Assembly: GCA_914767715.1 (NCBI GenBank) | Contig: OU612068.1 | Span: 32,240,001-32,304,000, forward strand | DNA: 64,000 nt | Source: Membranipora membranacea | Lineage: Eukaryota; Bryozoa; Gymnolaemata; Cheilostomatida; Membraniporidae | Direction of reading: 5' to 3' | In this document: piece after piece, positions 35,701-47,969 of the stretch | Numbering within the stretch: position 1 is the stretch's first letter | How the letters are laid out: each line of letters begins with the position of its first letter | Translations under genes and position numbers: made by a program | Notes under the pieces: generated by a model | Database searches by the model: none | What the model saw: the letters and a program-made list of their open reading frames with translations, nothing else | What the model was told of the DNA's origin: nothing

Positions 35701-38700
35701 TTATCATAATACATCATAACTTAAGGATAACTTTTTTTTTACATAAGGCCATGGATTTGGTTGATAAACAGTCATCGATTAAAATAAAACATTGCCGACG
35801 TAAGTTTTTGAGAAAAAATCTAATAAATGCTTAACACATTGTTTTGTTTATTTCAACACTAGGGATGGAAGCCATTTACAAAATCACAGCTCATTGAGTA
35901 TGATGGAGCTTTCAGTTACCCCACAACTCATGGAAGGGGGTGCGCTGGATGCCCTACTAAACTCAACTCTAAGTAATTACATCAGTTACAACTAAAGAGA
36001 TATTTTTACGGACCTGCAGTGTCTGAAAGTCTGCGAGAATTTGAAGAGGATGGTATACATCACATAATCCACTAACTATGGGAACATCTCCCTCCTTGGC
36101 TAATGTGAGCAGAGTATCATGAGAGTAAACTCTAGCTGTAAAATAATCCCAAGATTAGCTCCTATATTTTATGGTTAATACAACATGTTTTGAACGATTT
36201 CAAATCATTTCCGTATTCATCCTTCTAGAAAATACATGGAACTTCATATCAGCAAAAATATGTTATCCAAAACGACATGGTTTTGGGTACTCAAACTTTT
36301 TTTGCAATAAAAAACTCCTGCTGACACAAAAAAAAATCTTTTGAGTAACAAATCAAAACGACATCAAAACAAAGAAAAGAAGAGGAATTGAGGGGCAGGA
36401 TCTGAGTGCAACTTTGAGTCTGTTTCATTGATACTGAATTTTCACAAAGTAGTCACAGTTAACAATACAATTTATCGATTGTGTTAGAGGTATACATTTT
36501 TTCATACCAAGAATAATGTCCGAAAAGCGTGAGATCACCCTGGCTGTGTCTGTTAAGTGCTCGTTTACACCAAGATGTATGTCTTGTGAGGAGAGAAACA
36601 TTGCATGTCCCCCTAGCAGTGAAAATCCTGTAAACAGAGCAAAACCTTGGCAGATTTGACAACAGAATATAAAAAGATTATAATATTTAAGATTTAACAC
36701 AGTACATCTTATGGCATGTTATGGTCACAAGTAACGTTGGACTCAGTTTGCTTACATGGAGCTTGTGTGGGTTGGCCTTTGACAAGAGGCAATTCATGTC
36801 TTAAACAATGACCATGCCAGGTTACTGGTTAGCAGTTGAGTCAATTGCTGTGAAATCTGGTAGCTTCTCAATGATTGAGCAGACAGAAGAAGCAGGTTAT
36901 AGGGGGTTTGAGATGTTTTTTTAGTTATCTACATATATATATATATTTATATATACACATATATATGAATGATTATTTAAAGTTTGAAGTAGTACAAAAA
37001 AGGGAAAAGTACAAATGACAAAAGTGCCGTTATTTATTGGAAATTTATGCAGTGCGGATAAGGGATATTTGGCATTGAACAAGCCATGATGTAAAGGGAT
37101 GATATTTTGCAATTCAACCTTACTGTAACGTGAACTTGTCCCAACCTTTATCTGATGGCATTAAAATCTTCGATCACGCCAGTCTTTGAAATTATAAACA
37201 TGATAAGAATGTAAGTGTGTTCTGAAGGATTCTTGACAACAGATTAATGACAGGCTTAGATTTGCTTGACAGAGCAACAGGGGAGAAAGCTAAACTCACT
37301 GCAATTATTTTATAATCCTATGATAAATGTTACGGAGCTACACAAGTTTATGTTATTTAAAGCTTCTTGATTTGAGAATATATTTCTTCCATTCTCTCAC
37401 CAGATGTGTTACACCGTCATGCCTAGAATTGCAACCAACTACCAAACTGTATGAGATCAGTCTAGGGCCAACCTATAAAGAATAATATCTAAACAAGGCT
37501 TACTGCCACCATGAACAAGGGGAGAGGAGGTCTACATACCTGATTCTGTGGACATTCGTGTGCGAGTGCTTCTCTTCTCAAATATCATCGACAGAGATTT
37601 CCCTCTCAGCGGCTCCAGCAACTGGGTACATAAAATTAACACTACAATGACACTATTCTCAAAACGGACACCAGTCACTTCATTTTTAGCACATCACACT
37701 AATCACTGGAGGATTCTCTGTAATTCCCACAAACATATTAATACTGGTATTTGCTCATGGAGTAGCACGGCTTGTTTGTCAGTGATTGGTTTAAATACAT
37801 CCATCCAATTCATAATTAAAAATATCTCTGGCAAATTTACATGATTCATCTACGATTTGATGCATATATTATTTCAAAGTCTCAGAATGCTTGTATATGT
37901 ATTTCAACTACTCTTCATTCCACCGATGATACAAATATAAGCTCCATTATCAATTTGAAATACAAAGATACGTGAGCACTCAGAAAAATAAGATCATCAA
38001 AGTGTGAGATACCTCGTCATTTCCTTTGATTCGCTTTTTGAGATCCATAGCCGTCCATAACAGGGTTTTGATTTCATCATTAGTGTAATCACGTAATGTC
38101 AAAAAGTTTCTTTTGACTAGGGATACTTTATCATCACTGGAAAAAAAGATAGAGAAAATACTGATTGTTGCTTAGGATAGATGTATGATAATGCGATTCA
38201 TCTTGACTGATTTGACTTATGTTGCAGAACTCCTAGTGGAATATTGCGCCAGAATCGCCTTCTCCTCTCCCTTCCATCTTTCCCGATCTCTCGCCAGCCT
38301 CCGCCCACGACTTGATGTTGTGTACCTTCATCTGCTTGAGCGCCGTTCTTCGCCAAGTCTCTTTGGGTCGCCCTCTTCTTCGGGTGCCCTCAGGGGCCCA
38401 CCTGAGACTGGTGTGAGGGAGAGATTCCTTCCTCCTTAGGCTGTGTCCTAGGTACCTCCATCTTCTAACTTCTATGAGCTGTGAGACTGGTTTCTGCTTG
38501 CTGCATTTACATACGTCCAAGTTTGAAGTTTTGGACCACCAATATATTTTCAATATCCGACGGCAGCAGTTCATGTGAAATACCTCCAGTTTGTTCATAT
38601 CCACTTTCGTCAATCGCCATGTTTCCCATCCATAGAGGGGCACAGACACCACGTTCGAGATGGTTGCTCATACTTCTTGATCTCCACACCTTGTTCAGTC

Positions 38701-39446
38701 TGTAAAAGGCTGTAGTTGCAGAGTTGATGCGGTTCTTGACATCTGCTGCTGCACCACCAGATGAATCAATTTTCGCACCACGATACAAAAAGTATTCTAC
38801 AAACTCGAGTGGCTTGTTGCTGACTGTGAAATTGTTGTTAGATGCAGGGCCCATTCCATCTCGATGAATCCTCATAACTTTCGTCTTTTGTTCATTGATG
38901 TGCAATCCCGCTTTACTCGCTGTTGTTATGAACTTGTCTGTAATTGTTTGCATCCCTCCATGTGTTGTAGAAAATAGCCCGACATCGTCTGCATAAGCTA
39001 GATAATTCAGCTTGGTTGTAAGATTCCATCGGAGTCCAGTTCGATGTGTCACTTGTACTTGCTTCATTATGTAGTCTGTAGCCATGATTCATCAATATTT
39101 GTATATTGGTAACATACCCACATATTGTCCTCACAACCATCGACAAGACCACATTCTTTGATTAAAGAATGGCCCACAAGACAGGCATTCAATAGAGTGT
39201 GCAAACAAAACTGCCAACTCTATGTCAAGAAAATCCTACACCTTACCAACTGCCAGAGACAGTTGAGCGACTATGGTTTCAAACGGCTGAGAAGCTGAAA
39301 TGCTAAGGCATGGATAAGCAGCTCACTCAATATAAAGGTCATGGAATTTTCGCCTTGTATACCGCGTGGCTCTATGCAAGGTATTTAAAACTAATCTCAT
39401 CAGTATAAGCAAAATAAGTATTATAATAATGTGTTTTTATCGAGGT

Positions 39447-39477
<31 letters not shown>

Positions 39478-39801
39478 AGTATATGATTCCTAATTATATA
39501 TTAAAAATAAATAAAATGATTCCTAATTACAACAGCATCTTTTGATAATCATAGATTTCTGACATAAACTTCTGCTGAGTTGATGACTATGTGTACATGG
39601 CTGTGCAGCAAACAAAAAAACAAACTTCCCCCTTCAATGTCGTTGATATCAAACATAATTTGACAGATTATCCCGTACTTACCTTGTATCGGTGGATAAT
39701 AGTCTGCAGTTGTTTATCAGGTACTGCAAACTATTCCAAGACTTTCTTTGGAGAATAAACTGTTTTGAAGCAAACGTTGCCCTAGCCATCTGGGAATTCA
39801 T
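32739..39801 (-). CDS. OTC: Ornithine carbamoyltransferase, mitochondrial
   Basis: Makes citrulline from ornithine and carbamoyl phosphate in the mitochondrial matrix (arginine/urea pathway). Exons in transcription order: 39683-39801, 38013-38136, 37540-37621, 36508-36627, 36014-36135, 35615-35678, 34767-34828, 34353-34406, 33920-34069, 33320-33457, 32739-32798; sum 365 codons including stop (364 aa; vertebrate OTC is about 354). The first 40 residues ([15 protein letters not shown]..., rich in Arg, Ser and Gln with no acidic residue until the end) look like a matrix presequence. Active-site motifs are intact: [11 protein letters not shown] (carbamoyl phosphate), [10 protein letters not shown] (HPxQ), DTFVSMG (ornithine loop) and FLHCLPRK (Cys at the ornithine site). 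The short last exon ends [14 protein letters not shown], matching the family end. Exon 5 uses donor CAG|GTCCGT, weaker than usual. Intron 1 contains a dead LINE; intron 9 contains a partial copy of exon 10. It looks functional. Confidence 0.97.
33500..33880. repeat. Internal tandem duplication in OTC intron 9
   Basis: The segment from about 33425 to 33630 recurs, diverged, at about 33640-33880. Shared blocks include TAACAGGGAGA(T/C)GGTTTATGTG and GAGAGACCAAAGTC-like sequence in the same order. The second copy carries the beginning of exon 10 with its acceptor (GAGCTGTCAGCTGTGAAATA at 33670-33689) but not the rest of the exon. Confidence 0.75.
34327..34337. repeat. Poly-C tract
   Basis: A run of about 11 C in an OTC intron, just 3' (on the minus strand) of exon 8. 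Confidence 0.8.
38233..39150 (-). pseudogene. 5'-truncated LINE (reverse transcriptase C-terminal half) in OTC intron 1
   Basis: Minus-strand frames contain the RT catalytic motif [13 protein letters not shown], then [32 protein letters not shown], and in a second frame [28 protein letters not shown] and the basic tail [15 protein letters not shown]. This order is that of the second half of a non-LTR retrotransposon polyprotein. Frames shift at about 38640 and about 39085, and no endonuclease or 5' part is seen, so the copy is dead. It lies in the same orientation as OTC. The clade is uncertain. Confidence 0.88.
39440..39480. repeat. (TA)n microsatellite
   Basis: TA dinucleotide run at about 39451-39477 in OTC intron 1. 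Confidence 0.85.
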
Positions 39802-41335
39802 CTTTAGCTTCCTACAACAGAAATGTCACCGATAAGTGAATAACGTACATTTCCTCCCATGCACAAGCGGATCTAGATCTATATACCACCAGACCTCACA
39901 GGGCTTAAGGGCCTCACAACTCTCAAGAGGTCTCACGACTTTGTCACGACCCGAGTACAAGATGCTTAAGTGCATCACCCTCTGAGCTGTATTATGTCAC
40001 CATGCAGTACATCCCATCATGTGTGTCATGTGGGCACAAGGGACGAACTGGGATGTAGGCTACATCGCGATGGCATCATACAGCTCTTTTGTTCAGTACT
40101 GACTTATTCATCATCATTTGCACGGCGTCAAGTTAGCCTCACGTTTAAGTGTCTTTTTCAGAACTGATTTGATAAATAAATTTGCTTTGCCACACTGTAT
40201 CTTATCTAACTATTAATAGTAGGCTATCACATCACTGGAGTTACAGCAACTCCTTGGTTACTACCAATTTAGATACTGAATGGATTACAACTGTGAAACT
40301 GAAACTTCTGTAAGCATACTCTGCAGTGGCCTCTTGCTGTGTGATGGGTCCACTCTACAACTACAACAATCTATTCATTTTAACCATAGACTCTAGCTAG
40401 GGCTAGGAGGCTTCTATCTATCTATCTTATCTATGACTACGAATGAGTAGTATGAGAAGTTCCTGTGCAAAAGATAACTTACCAATGTTATTGCAGCCAG
40501 GGATCTATCCAATTCAAACAATGGAATGTCGGGCTACTTAGGCAGGCAGGCTCTCAGCAGTCCTATGTACCAAATTAATTAGAGATATGTAAGTGAACTG
40601 TGCTGATCTTATATCTAGTAAAAAATATCTTTCTCTTACTACAGAAAGTCAAAGCTCTCCCTGATCCCAAATCATAACTTTTAGGCCAATCATGTAATTG
40701 ATGACAAAGATGTACATTTAATTGAAAAATATCAAGATTTTGATTGGCTAATTTTTATTCAACTGACCAATTATTTTGTGTGTCACAAACACTTGTATTA
40801 GTTTTTTCAAAGTTTTTCCCATCCCTTACTAACTCTGGTGGCTTTGTGAGTTGTAAGCACATACCAAATAGTGCGACAACCCCAATAAGCATTGCTTATA
40901 AATATGATATTATTATATTCAGTTGTTGAGTCCGGAGGAATTCAAGCCACAAACAATCGTACTGACTCTCGTGATCATGACTGAGCATGGCGATCACTGA
41001 TAAACTACTGTAAGCTATCATTAACACAAAGGAGATGTCATAAGGCTAAGTTGCATCATGCGCGACTTGCTTGACCAAAGGTGGAACAGAACTGTGTAGT
41101 TCGGGTTCTGATAGCAATATTGACTAGGGAGAATAAGACAGCCACTGTATGAACTGATGACCAACATCAGCTAAATATTGATGAAATATTCTCCACACAT
41201 TTGAAAAAGTAAACACCAGAGCAGGTGGCTAATCAAAAGAATGGTTTGAAAAGAATGTTAAATGGAAAGATGGCGTATTGCATTTGTAGAACAAGCAGGT
41301 TAGTTGATAATTTAACATGAAGCTCCAATTGATCG
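39802..41335. other. OTC upstream region
   Basis: Should contain the OTC 5' UTR and promoter. No exon, repeat or clear regulatory motif was recognised. Confidence 0.4.
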
Positions 41336-41339
41336 CTGA

Positions 41340-41359
41340 CACACACACACACACACATG

Positions 41360-41412
<53 letters not shown>
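41340..41412. repeat. (CA)n microsatellite
   Basis: About 73 bp of CA repeats with GCACAC interruptions. Open frames here (His-Thr or Cys-Val repeats) are artefacts. Confidence 0.95.
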
Positions 41413-41413
<1 letters not shown>

Positions 41414-41641
41414 AACATAAACATGAGCATTTTTCAGTCATTGTGTTTGAGTGTTGCATCCGGAGTGGATATAATGCACACTACTCTTGTATTTGAAATA
41501 AAAATTATGAATAAATTTATCAGTGTTACACGTTTTTTCTTCAGGGTGCATAACTCACATGATCCTTTATACCAAACTGAGTCATTTTGCATCAGTTTAG
41601 GATCCATAACATATTTGCATGTCCATATAAAATTAGCTTTA

Positions 41642-41773
41642 ATGTCTCGGGACGACACTCATGTTCAGGGGGTAATGTCTAGGGACGACACTCATGCTCA
41701 GGGGGTGATGTGTAGGAACGACACTCATGTTCAGGGGGTAATGTGTAGGGACGACACTCATGCTCAGGGGGTA
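41642..41773. repeat. 33-bp minisatellite, four units
   Basis: Four 33-bp units; since 33 is a multiple of three, one plus-strand frame stays open and reads MSRDDTHVQGV repeated four times with changes. No splice sites, start context or homology support a gene, so I call it a non-coding minisatellite. Confidence 0.9.
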
Positions 41774-43225
41774 ATGCATGATTACTCAGCTTACCTCACC
41801 TTAGCCCTTCATCTAAAATTTACCAAACAAAATATACCAGAAAAATTTGGTGAAAATAAATTTAAAATAGATTTAATGATCTTGAAATCCCCTGAATGTA
41901 GCTATTCATTAATCATGGACCAGTTTTAAAATACATGTCATAGAATCAGAATTAATTGAACAGTTAGCCTTCATTCATCTTATCCAAACTGAGTTGTCTA
42001 TACTCTATACATGCCGAGACAACTCCAGTTTCTTGAATTGTTGCCATGTGATTTAGCATTATATAAACTATCTGTATTTTTAGAGTATGAGAGTTTTTTT
42101 CTCTGAAATCACACCTATGCAAGTCTCTGTTTGAATGTCTACTGCTAAATTCCTGTGAGAAAATCAAAACATGTACAGAGAGGATTTAGCTTACCGTGAT
42201 AGTTCATTTCCTGTTCTCGGCCTCATCCAAAACAAGTGAGTTATCAGCATAGAAAACATTGTCAGTCAAAACGTTAGGATCTGTAAGGGCTGTCGGCTGT
42301 GAAATAAACTGAGTTATCAAGACCATAGTCAGTTCCACTAAGTAAAGTGATGAGTAGATACAATTACATATCTATGGCTATTTTAATCGTATTGGTATTA
42401 CCAGCAAGCAGCATGTTTCCCTGCGCAATTTTCTCACTGAACGATCCCGTCTTCAGCCTCTACGTTGACGAAGGCATCAGTTACTATCACGTCCTTTTAC
42501 TGCTTCTCGGGGATCATTAGTGTAGCAGTTCATAGTACCATTCTAATGATAATTTATACATGTACACTTCATATGCAACTCTGTTCACAATTTTGAAATG
42601 TTGCATAGAGACGAGGGAGGAGTAGTAGACCACCATAGATTGCATATATGACCAGGTATTTCGATTAATTAAAAAAAAAATGGAAGGCATAATTTGTTAT
42701 GAACCATACAGCGTGCAAAGTGTGTATTTTGTTTTGCAGTATTAAACTCCTGAACTGTAATTACATCAATATAACATTAAAACAGATGAAAGAAGGCGAA
42801 GGAGGCAGGACCTCAGTGCAGTCAGGTCTTGAATATGCTTTATTGATACATACTCTTGATAGTTGCGGGTTAACAATAATCTCTACCGATTGAGATTTAA
42901 TCATAACTTCCTAGATACTGAGAATAATGTGAGAATACCGTGAGTTTACCCTGGCTGTGTCTGTTAAGTGCTCATAGACACCAAGATATATGTCTTGTGA
43001 GTAGAGAAACATTATATATTACATGTCCTCCTAGCACTGAAAATCCTGACAAAACAGATCATAAGATCATGTTGAAGATTTGACATCAGTGAGGAAAAAA
43101 TTCTCATCAACGATTGTTTTAGGATGAACTCAAATTAGGCACATGGAACTTGCGGCATTCAGCATAAACAAATGTTATGTATTATTCTCATATAACTTCT
43201 ACCCTATTACCTTCTCATCCTGTCT

Positions 43226-43325
43226 GATCAATCATCATACATATATTACGGTATGGCATCACAGAGTAAGGATATAATATCCTTACTCTGTGATGATATA
43301 ATATGTATGATCATTTATGATTTTG
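43226..43325. repeat. Palindrome/hairpin
   Basis: A perfect 39-nt palindrome at 43257-43295 (arm CATCACAGAGTAAGGATAT) lies in a wider imperfect inverted repeat (ATCATACATAT against ATATGTATGAT). It is a small foldback insertion in an intron remnant of the OTC pseudogene. Confidence 0.85.
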
Positions 43326-43894
43326 ATTACATTGAAAAGGAAAGAGATGTACAGCTGACCAGTGTTGTAACTTATTGGATAATTATACAGTGAGGTGAAA
43401 TGATTTAGCATTGGACCAGTCATGCTGCAAAAAATGATTTATTTTGCTATTCATCTCTGACATGAGCTTGGCATTAAAATAATAATTTTTTGTTTTCAAA
43501 TCTCATATCATTCACGCAAGTATTTGAAATTCTAAACATGATATGAATGTAAGTGTGAATTATGCATAGACTTACTTATTAGTAGGTCTATGGAATTATG
43601 TGAAGTATCCTTGACAACAGATCAATGACAAGACTAGATAGCTTTGGCTCATAGAGCAGTGATCTAACCTTGTACGTCCGTTCTGCGCAGCCAATTTTTG
43701 GAGAATAGCTGGCCTTGTGAAAGGCTAGTGGCATACAATCACCACATTTTTATGATCTCTGGTACATCTGCATGATTCGGATATGATTTGATAACATAAA
43801 ATTCAAAGTCTCAGAAAGGTTGTAAGCGAAAAAATTCCATGTACTCAAAAATATACTAAGTAATCAACAAAGATATTTAACGTGTGAGATGCTG

Positions 43895-44415
43895 TGCTAA
43901 GAACCCATCCGGATACCTATCAGACGACCGCCGGTTGTCCGAGCGGCATCCGGTGATTGTCTGATAGGCATCCGGTTGGCACTGGGACAACCGCTGGATG
44001 CCAAATAGGCATCCAGTTGCATAAAACGCGTCCGGATACAAATTTGACATCCGGATGGGGTGGTTACAGCAAATATCACTGCTCCAAGCCCATTCGGATG
44101 GGTATTTGGCAATCAAGAGTTGCTAAATGGCCATCCGGATGGGTATTTGGCGATCAAGAGTTGCTAAATGGCCGTCTGGATGGGTTTGTTGCAGCAAATT
44201 TTATTACTGCTCAAAGCCCATCCGGATGGGTATTTGGCATTCAAGAGTTTGCTAAATGGCCATCCGGATAAGTTTGTGACAGTCACACTTCAAGTTTGAT
44301 ACCAGGCGAAGTGGATGGCCAGTTAGCACTGCCGCATGGGTAAATGGCATAAGCGGGTGGCCCTTTTAGAGAGAAGTGTGGCGGATGGCCATTTACCGGA
44401 CACATTTTTCGCACA
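43895..44415. repeat. CCGGATG-rich repeat block inserted in OTC pseudogene
   Basis: At least ten occurrences of CATCCGG or its complement, often as the palindrome CATCCGGATG. In the middle, units of about 40-45 bp repeat (GGGTATTTGGC, AAGAGTTGCTAAATGGCC). The block is more GC-rich than its surroundings. On both sides is similar sequence (GTGAGATGCT at about 43883; ATGAGATACT at about 44418) that is single in OTC itself, consistent with an insertion and target duplication. Confidence 0.8.
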
Positions 44416-45579
44416 ACATGAGATACTTTGCCATGTCCTTTGATTTGCTCTTTGAGATCCATAGTTTTCTTGGACACCAAATGAGACCAGGTCAATGTTA
44501 GAAACTCAGAAATCCTAAGATTGGATACAGACTGCGAGGAAGTTTTGGGTCAACAATAGCATATGAGAATGTCTGGATTTTCTTCTGGATATTCTAGTTT
44601 AACGTTGCTTTGTCGGAATGCTGTTAACATGGCAGACTATTATAAAAGTGCTCAGCTTTCTTACAGGGCTAGAAGTCAGTCATCTCTGGTTATACCTGTC
44701 TGTAATCTGATTAATATAATCTGACGTTGTCACCATCTCTATCTATCATTTTCTTGGTGGTAGTAACCTAGCCTGACCTAGGAGTAATGCTTTCTTCGCT
44801 ACGTGAACTCAGCCTATTTTCCATATTCATTCTGGAAAAAAATGAAGATGGAAAATGGCACATCATTCCTAAATGAACTATTTCTTCACTTTTGATTATT
44901 TATAGAAAAAGGGTTTCAGCTACTGCATTGCAATGAAAAATATCTGAATTGGGGTATCAAAGCTAATATCTATGGTTATGTTTCTATCCCACAGAGTACA
45001 GGATTTACAATAATAAATGTCCTGAGATATGGGAGTTGTATGATAGATTCAGATTGGTCATTTACATCACGATGTATGCGTGCAATCAAGATCTAGTTGA
45101 TTTGTCACTTGATCGTTGAATTATTCACCATCATTCTTAATTTTATCCTGCTTGACGGGTTTTTCAACACCTAAGGTCAACAAGGATCTCCTCTATTTTC
45201 CTCACGGATATTTTTTCTTTTGAAAAGGTTATGTGGATACAGTTATATTTTTGTACATAAAAATAAAATGAAAAAAATATATTACATTTCTATCTGTAGA
45301 AGTGCATCTCTGCAATAAAGACTCAGTTTGATTTCAATATGAGGAAAAAGTTGGGAATCACAATGATTAGCAGTCATTATCTGAGCAGTGACATTAGATG
45401 GTGAAGAATAAAAAAAACACTCATAAGAACAGAATGGCTACTGTTTCTACAAGATATTATATTTGTTTGTATGTGTCGAAAAGTGTCAATTTTTTCCTGT
45501 AGAATACAATGTCAGTAAACCAGGAGCAGTCTATCACATATACTTAATAGTAATTAACTTTATGGTCTGTCCTCACATC

Positions 45580-47631
45580 CTAATACCGAAATGGAATATC
45601 TTTGCCTACAGCCCACTTGTCCAGGAAAGCTTCAAATAGATCGTTATTGGCAACAGTAAAATGGTTCTTCCAATCTCCGATAGCTCCTTCAAACAGAGAG
45701 CAGAATATCAAACTATCCTAAACAGCATATTATGGATGGATAATACAAGGTTGTGTCGATGTGGGTAAATTTTAATGACAGCTAGCAACACACAGTATCT
45801 CAGTAAAGAGTTGTAGCAGTTTTTTTGCTGCTCAGCATTGTTGAAGCAATAATTCTTGCATGCGCTCCATCATTCTTTTACAGCTTTCCCAAAAAAATTG
45901 ATGGCCTCGGCTATTTCTTTCACCAGTTCCGGACTTCTATTCAATCTCATAAACTCATTGACTTCCTGTATGATTCTAACTGGCTCCTTCAAACATAAGA
46001 ACAAGCAGTTAGAATGGTTAATTTGAGAATTCAAAGGATAGTGATGGGAATTTTTGTTGCATGCCACAGACAGTCTCTATCATGAATAATGAAGAAAGAA
46101 AGACTGAGTTGACTGTTAGCTCTGAAAACAGAACTCACTCTCTCAATGTCCTCAAAGTACACAAGTAGAAGATTGGGATCATCTCTCAGTGACCACATAT
46201 ACTCCACATAGTCAAATTATCTACCATAAGATTGATCTTTATCGAATAAAAATCCGCGCAGGAAAGCCGAGAAGGTCATCTTAGCCATAATCTCTTCCTT
46301 TGTCTTTCATCCATCTCCATCAGTGGTGCCTGTATGAAGAAAATTAAATGGACTTATTTGGTTCTCGCATTGATCGGTGTATAATAAAGTTCATAATATA
46401 ATCCTGCAGAATTGAAAATAATGTCAAAAAAGGTGTGTCAGTGTTGGTTTCAAAATAAATCATCAGCGTTATATTTTAACCACAGTATTAAACTTGCTTA
46501 TAGTACTACATTAATGCTATGATCTAAAGAATAAATATAAAGATCTGGTTGATTTAAAGCATACTAAGTACCATTTAATCTACACATGTTTAAGCTGCAT
46601 AAAATTAAAATGTCAGCTGTCATTATACTCAAAGTGCTTACCAACTTTTTTGAATGGAAGTAAAATGAGACAGCTGTATTTTTCGGGTTCCGTATTACTG
46701 CAACAAGAAAAACATCGTCCGGTCAATAATTTGTTTTGAGTGCTGGGAAATTAGCCAGGTAGTTACAATTTACCTGCACAGGTATGATATTATGATCATA
46801 ATATTGCAATATTAATAAGACTCAACGTGTACTGTTCATCGTGTTAAATCTGAGGGAAATGAGCATTCAGAATTGTCCTTTCTTGTATGAAAAGAAGGCA
46901 ACTCCCTATATTTTTTCAACAATTAACACTTTTGATTAATTGCTATTAATTTTTGGTTGTGATGAAACTCTGTTTTAAGTGCGATAAAAACACATTAAAC
47001 CTTTTTTACCGTGAACAGTTTTCTTCCCAGTGAAATGCTTTGGCAGCACATAAGTTCTGTAATGTGTATTGAGAACTCAAGGAGATGGTATTACTTCGTG
47101 GCTCTTAGTGACAGGAAATAGGTCAATCATACAGAGAGCTTTAGAATCCTTAATATATTCTGCAGATTCACGGATCAGCATCATCATAATCTCCCACATG
47201 AAATGTGTACCTGAAATTGAGAGTTTTTGTTTACCTTTTATACATCATGATACCTGAGATAAAGGAGAAATAGCTACTCCTTGCTTGCTCATTGACAAGC
47301 AGCACTTGATAATGGAGAGATATGCAATACAATGAAATATCCGCACTCAAATGCAGAACCTTGATCTGAAATCGTGGTTGGGTTTTCAAATGTTATTGAC
47401 GTAATGATGTCGTAACTCACCATTTTTTAAGTAAGTTGCAAGCAGAAAATCTTCATCATTCCATTTGTATTCATTCATGGCCTGTCTAACAACTTCAACA
47501 GACTTCACATCAGAAGACAAGGAGAATGCAGCGACTTTTACTGAGTTGTCATCATTTGTGAAGTACTGGCCAGTGAACTACCCATTTGATGGAGCTTTAA
47601 AGAACTCAATGCCATTGGCTAATTGGTCCAT
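45580..47631 (-). pseudogene. Sulfotransferase pseudogene (tandem copy)
   Basis: Exon copies in transcription order: 47421-47631, 47010-47210, 46642-46697, 46139-46329, about 45870-45986, 45580-45686. Compared with the intact paralogue at 53.3-56.4 kb it has a TAG stop in exon 1 (47578-47580), a TGA in exon 2 (47077-47079, from an Arg codon), a 1-bp deletion in exon 4 (191 rather than 192 bp), an in-exon deletion in exon 5 removing ATMKEGKW-like residues, and no exon 6. The PAPS-binding motif reads TYLKNG instead of TYPKNG. Introns are kept, so it arose by DNA duplication. It cannot make a full sulfotransferase. Confidence 0.92.
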
Positions 47632-47969
47632 GTCCGAGTGCTCCTGTTGCGTAGCTGTCAAAACAAATTTAATACTCCTCTAAAATCGATCTTGTCCAGG
47701 TAAAACTTATTGGTTGTATAATGACCGTTTCTATTTAGAACATGTTTATCAAACGGGCAAAAGAAGCTGTTAAGGGAATAGCATACACCTGTTTATTCCA
47801 ATGTCATACATTGTACAAAGTTGTCGGGTTAAAATCGCAAGCTTGTATCAATCAGAAGACTGAGAGATATCAGTGACTTAAGAGTGCGGCCGCCGTATTC
47901 GGCACCAAGCTGCTCTCAGTTTGCAGGCAGGTCGGAGCACACCTGAGGCATCGATCGTGCCCGGTAGTC

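Larger units (their letters stand above)
42180..44520 (-). pseudogene. Partial, degraded duplicate of OTC
   Basis: Copies of OTC exon 10 (about 42184-42305, with deletions), exon 9 (about 42425-42543), exon 4 (about 42940-43050, with small insertions) and exon 2 (about 44420-44510) lie in the same order and strand as in OTC at 32.7-39.8 kb. Exons 5-8 are absent and frames are broken, for example by loss of the LPRK-coding part in the exon 10 copy. Intron segments are also shared (for example CTTGACAACAGAT-AATGACA near 43608 and 37230), so this is a DNA-level duplication and not a processed copy. A roughly 0.5-kb repeat block is inserted beside the exon 2 copy. Confidence 0.88.

Noticed and set aside
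38185-38705. Plus-strand frames rich in Ser/Leu over 38.2-38.7 kb
   Set aside because: They are antisense shadows of the LINE tail on the minus strand.
41229-41459. Open frames on both strands over the CA repeat
   Set aside because: Pure dinucleotide repeat translation (Cys-Val or His-Thr).
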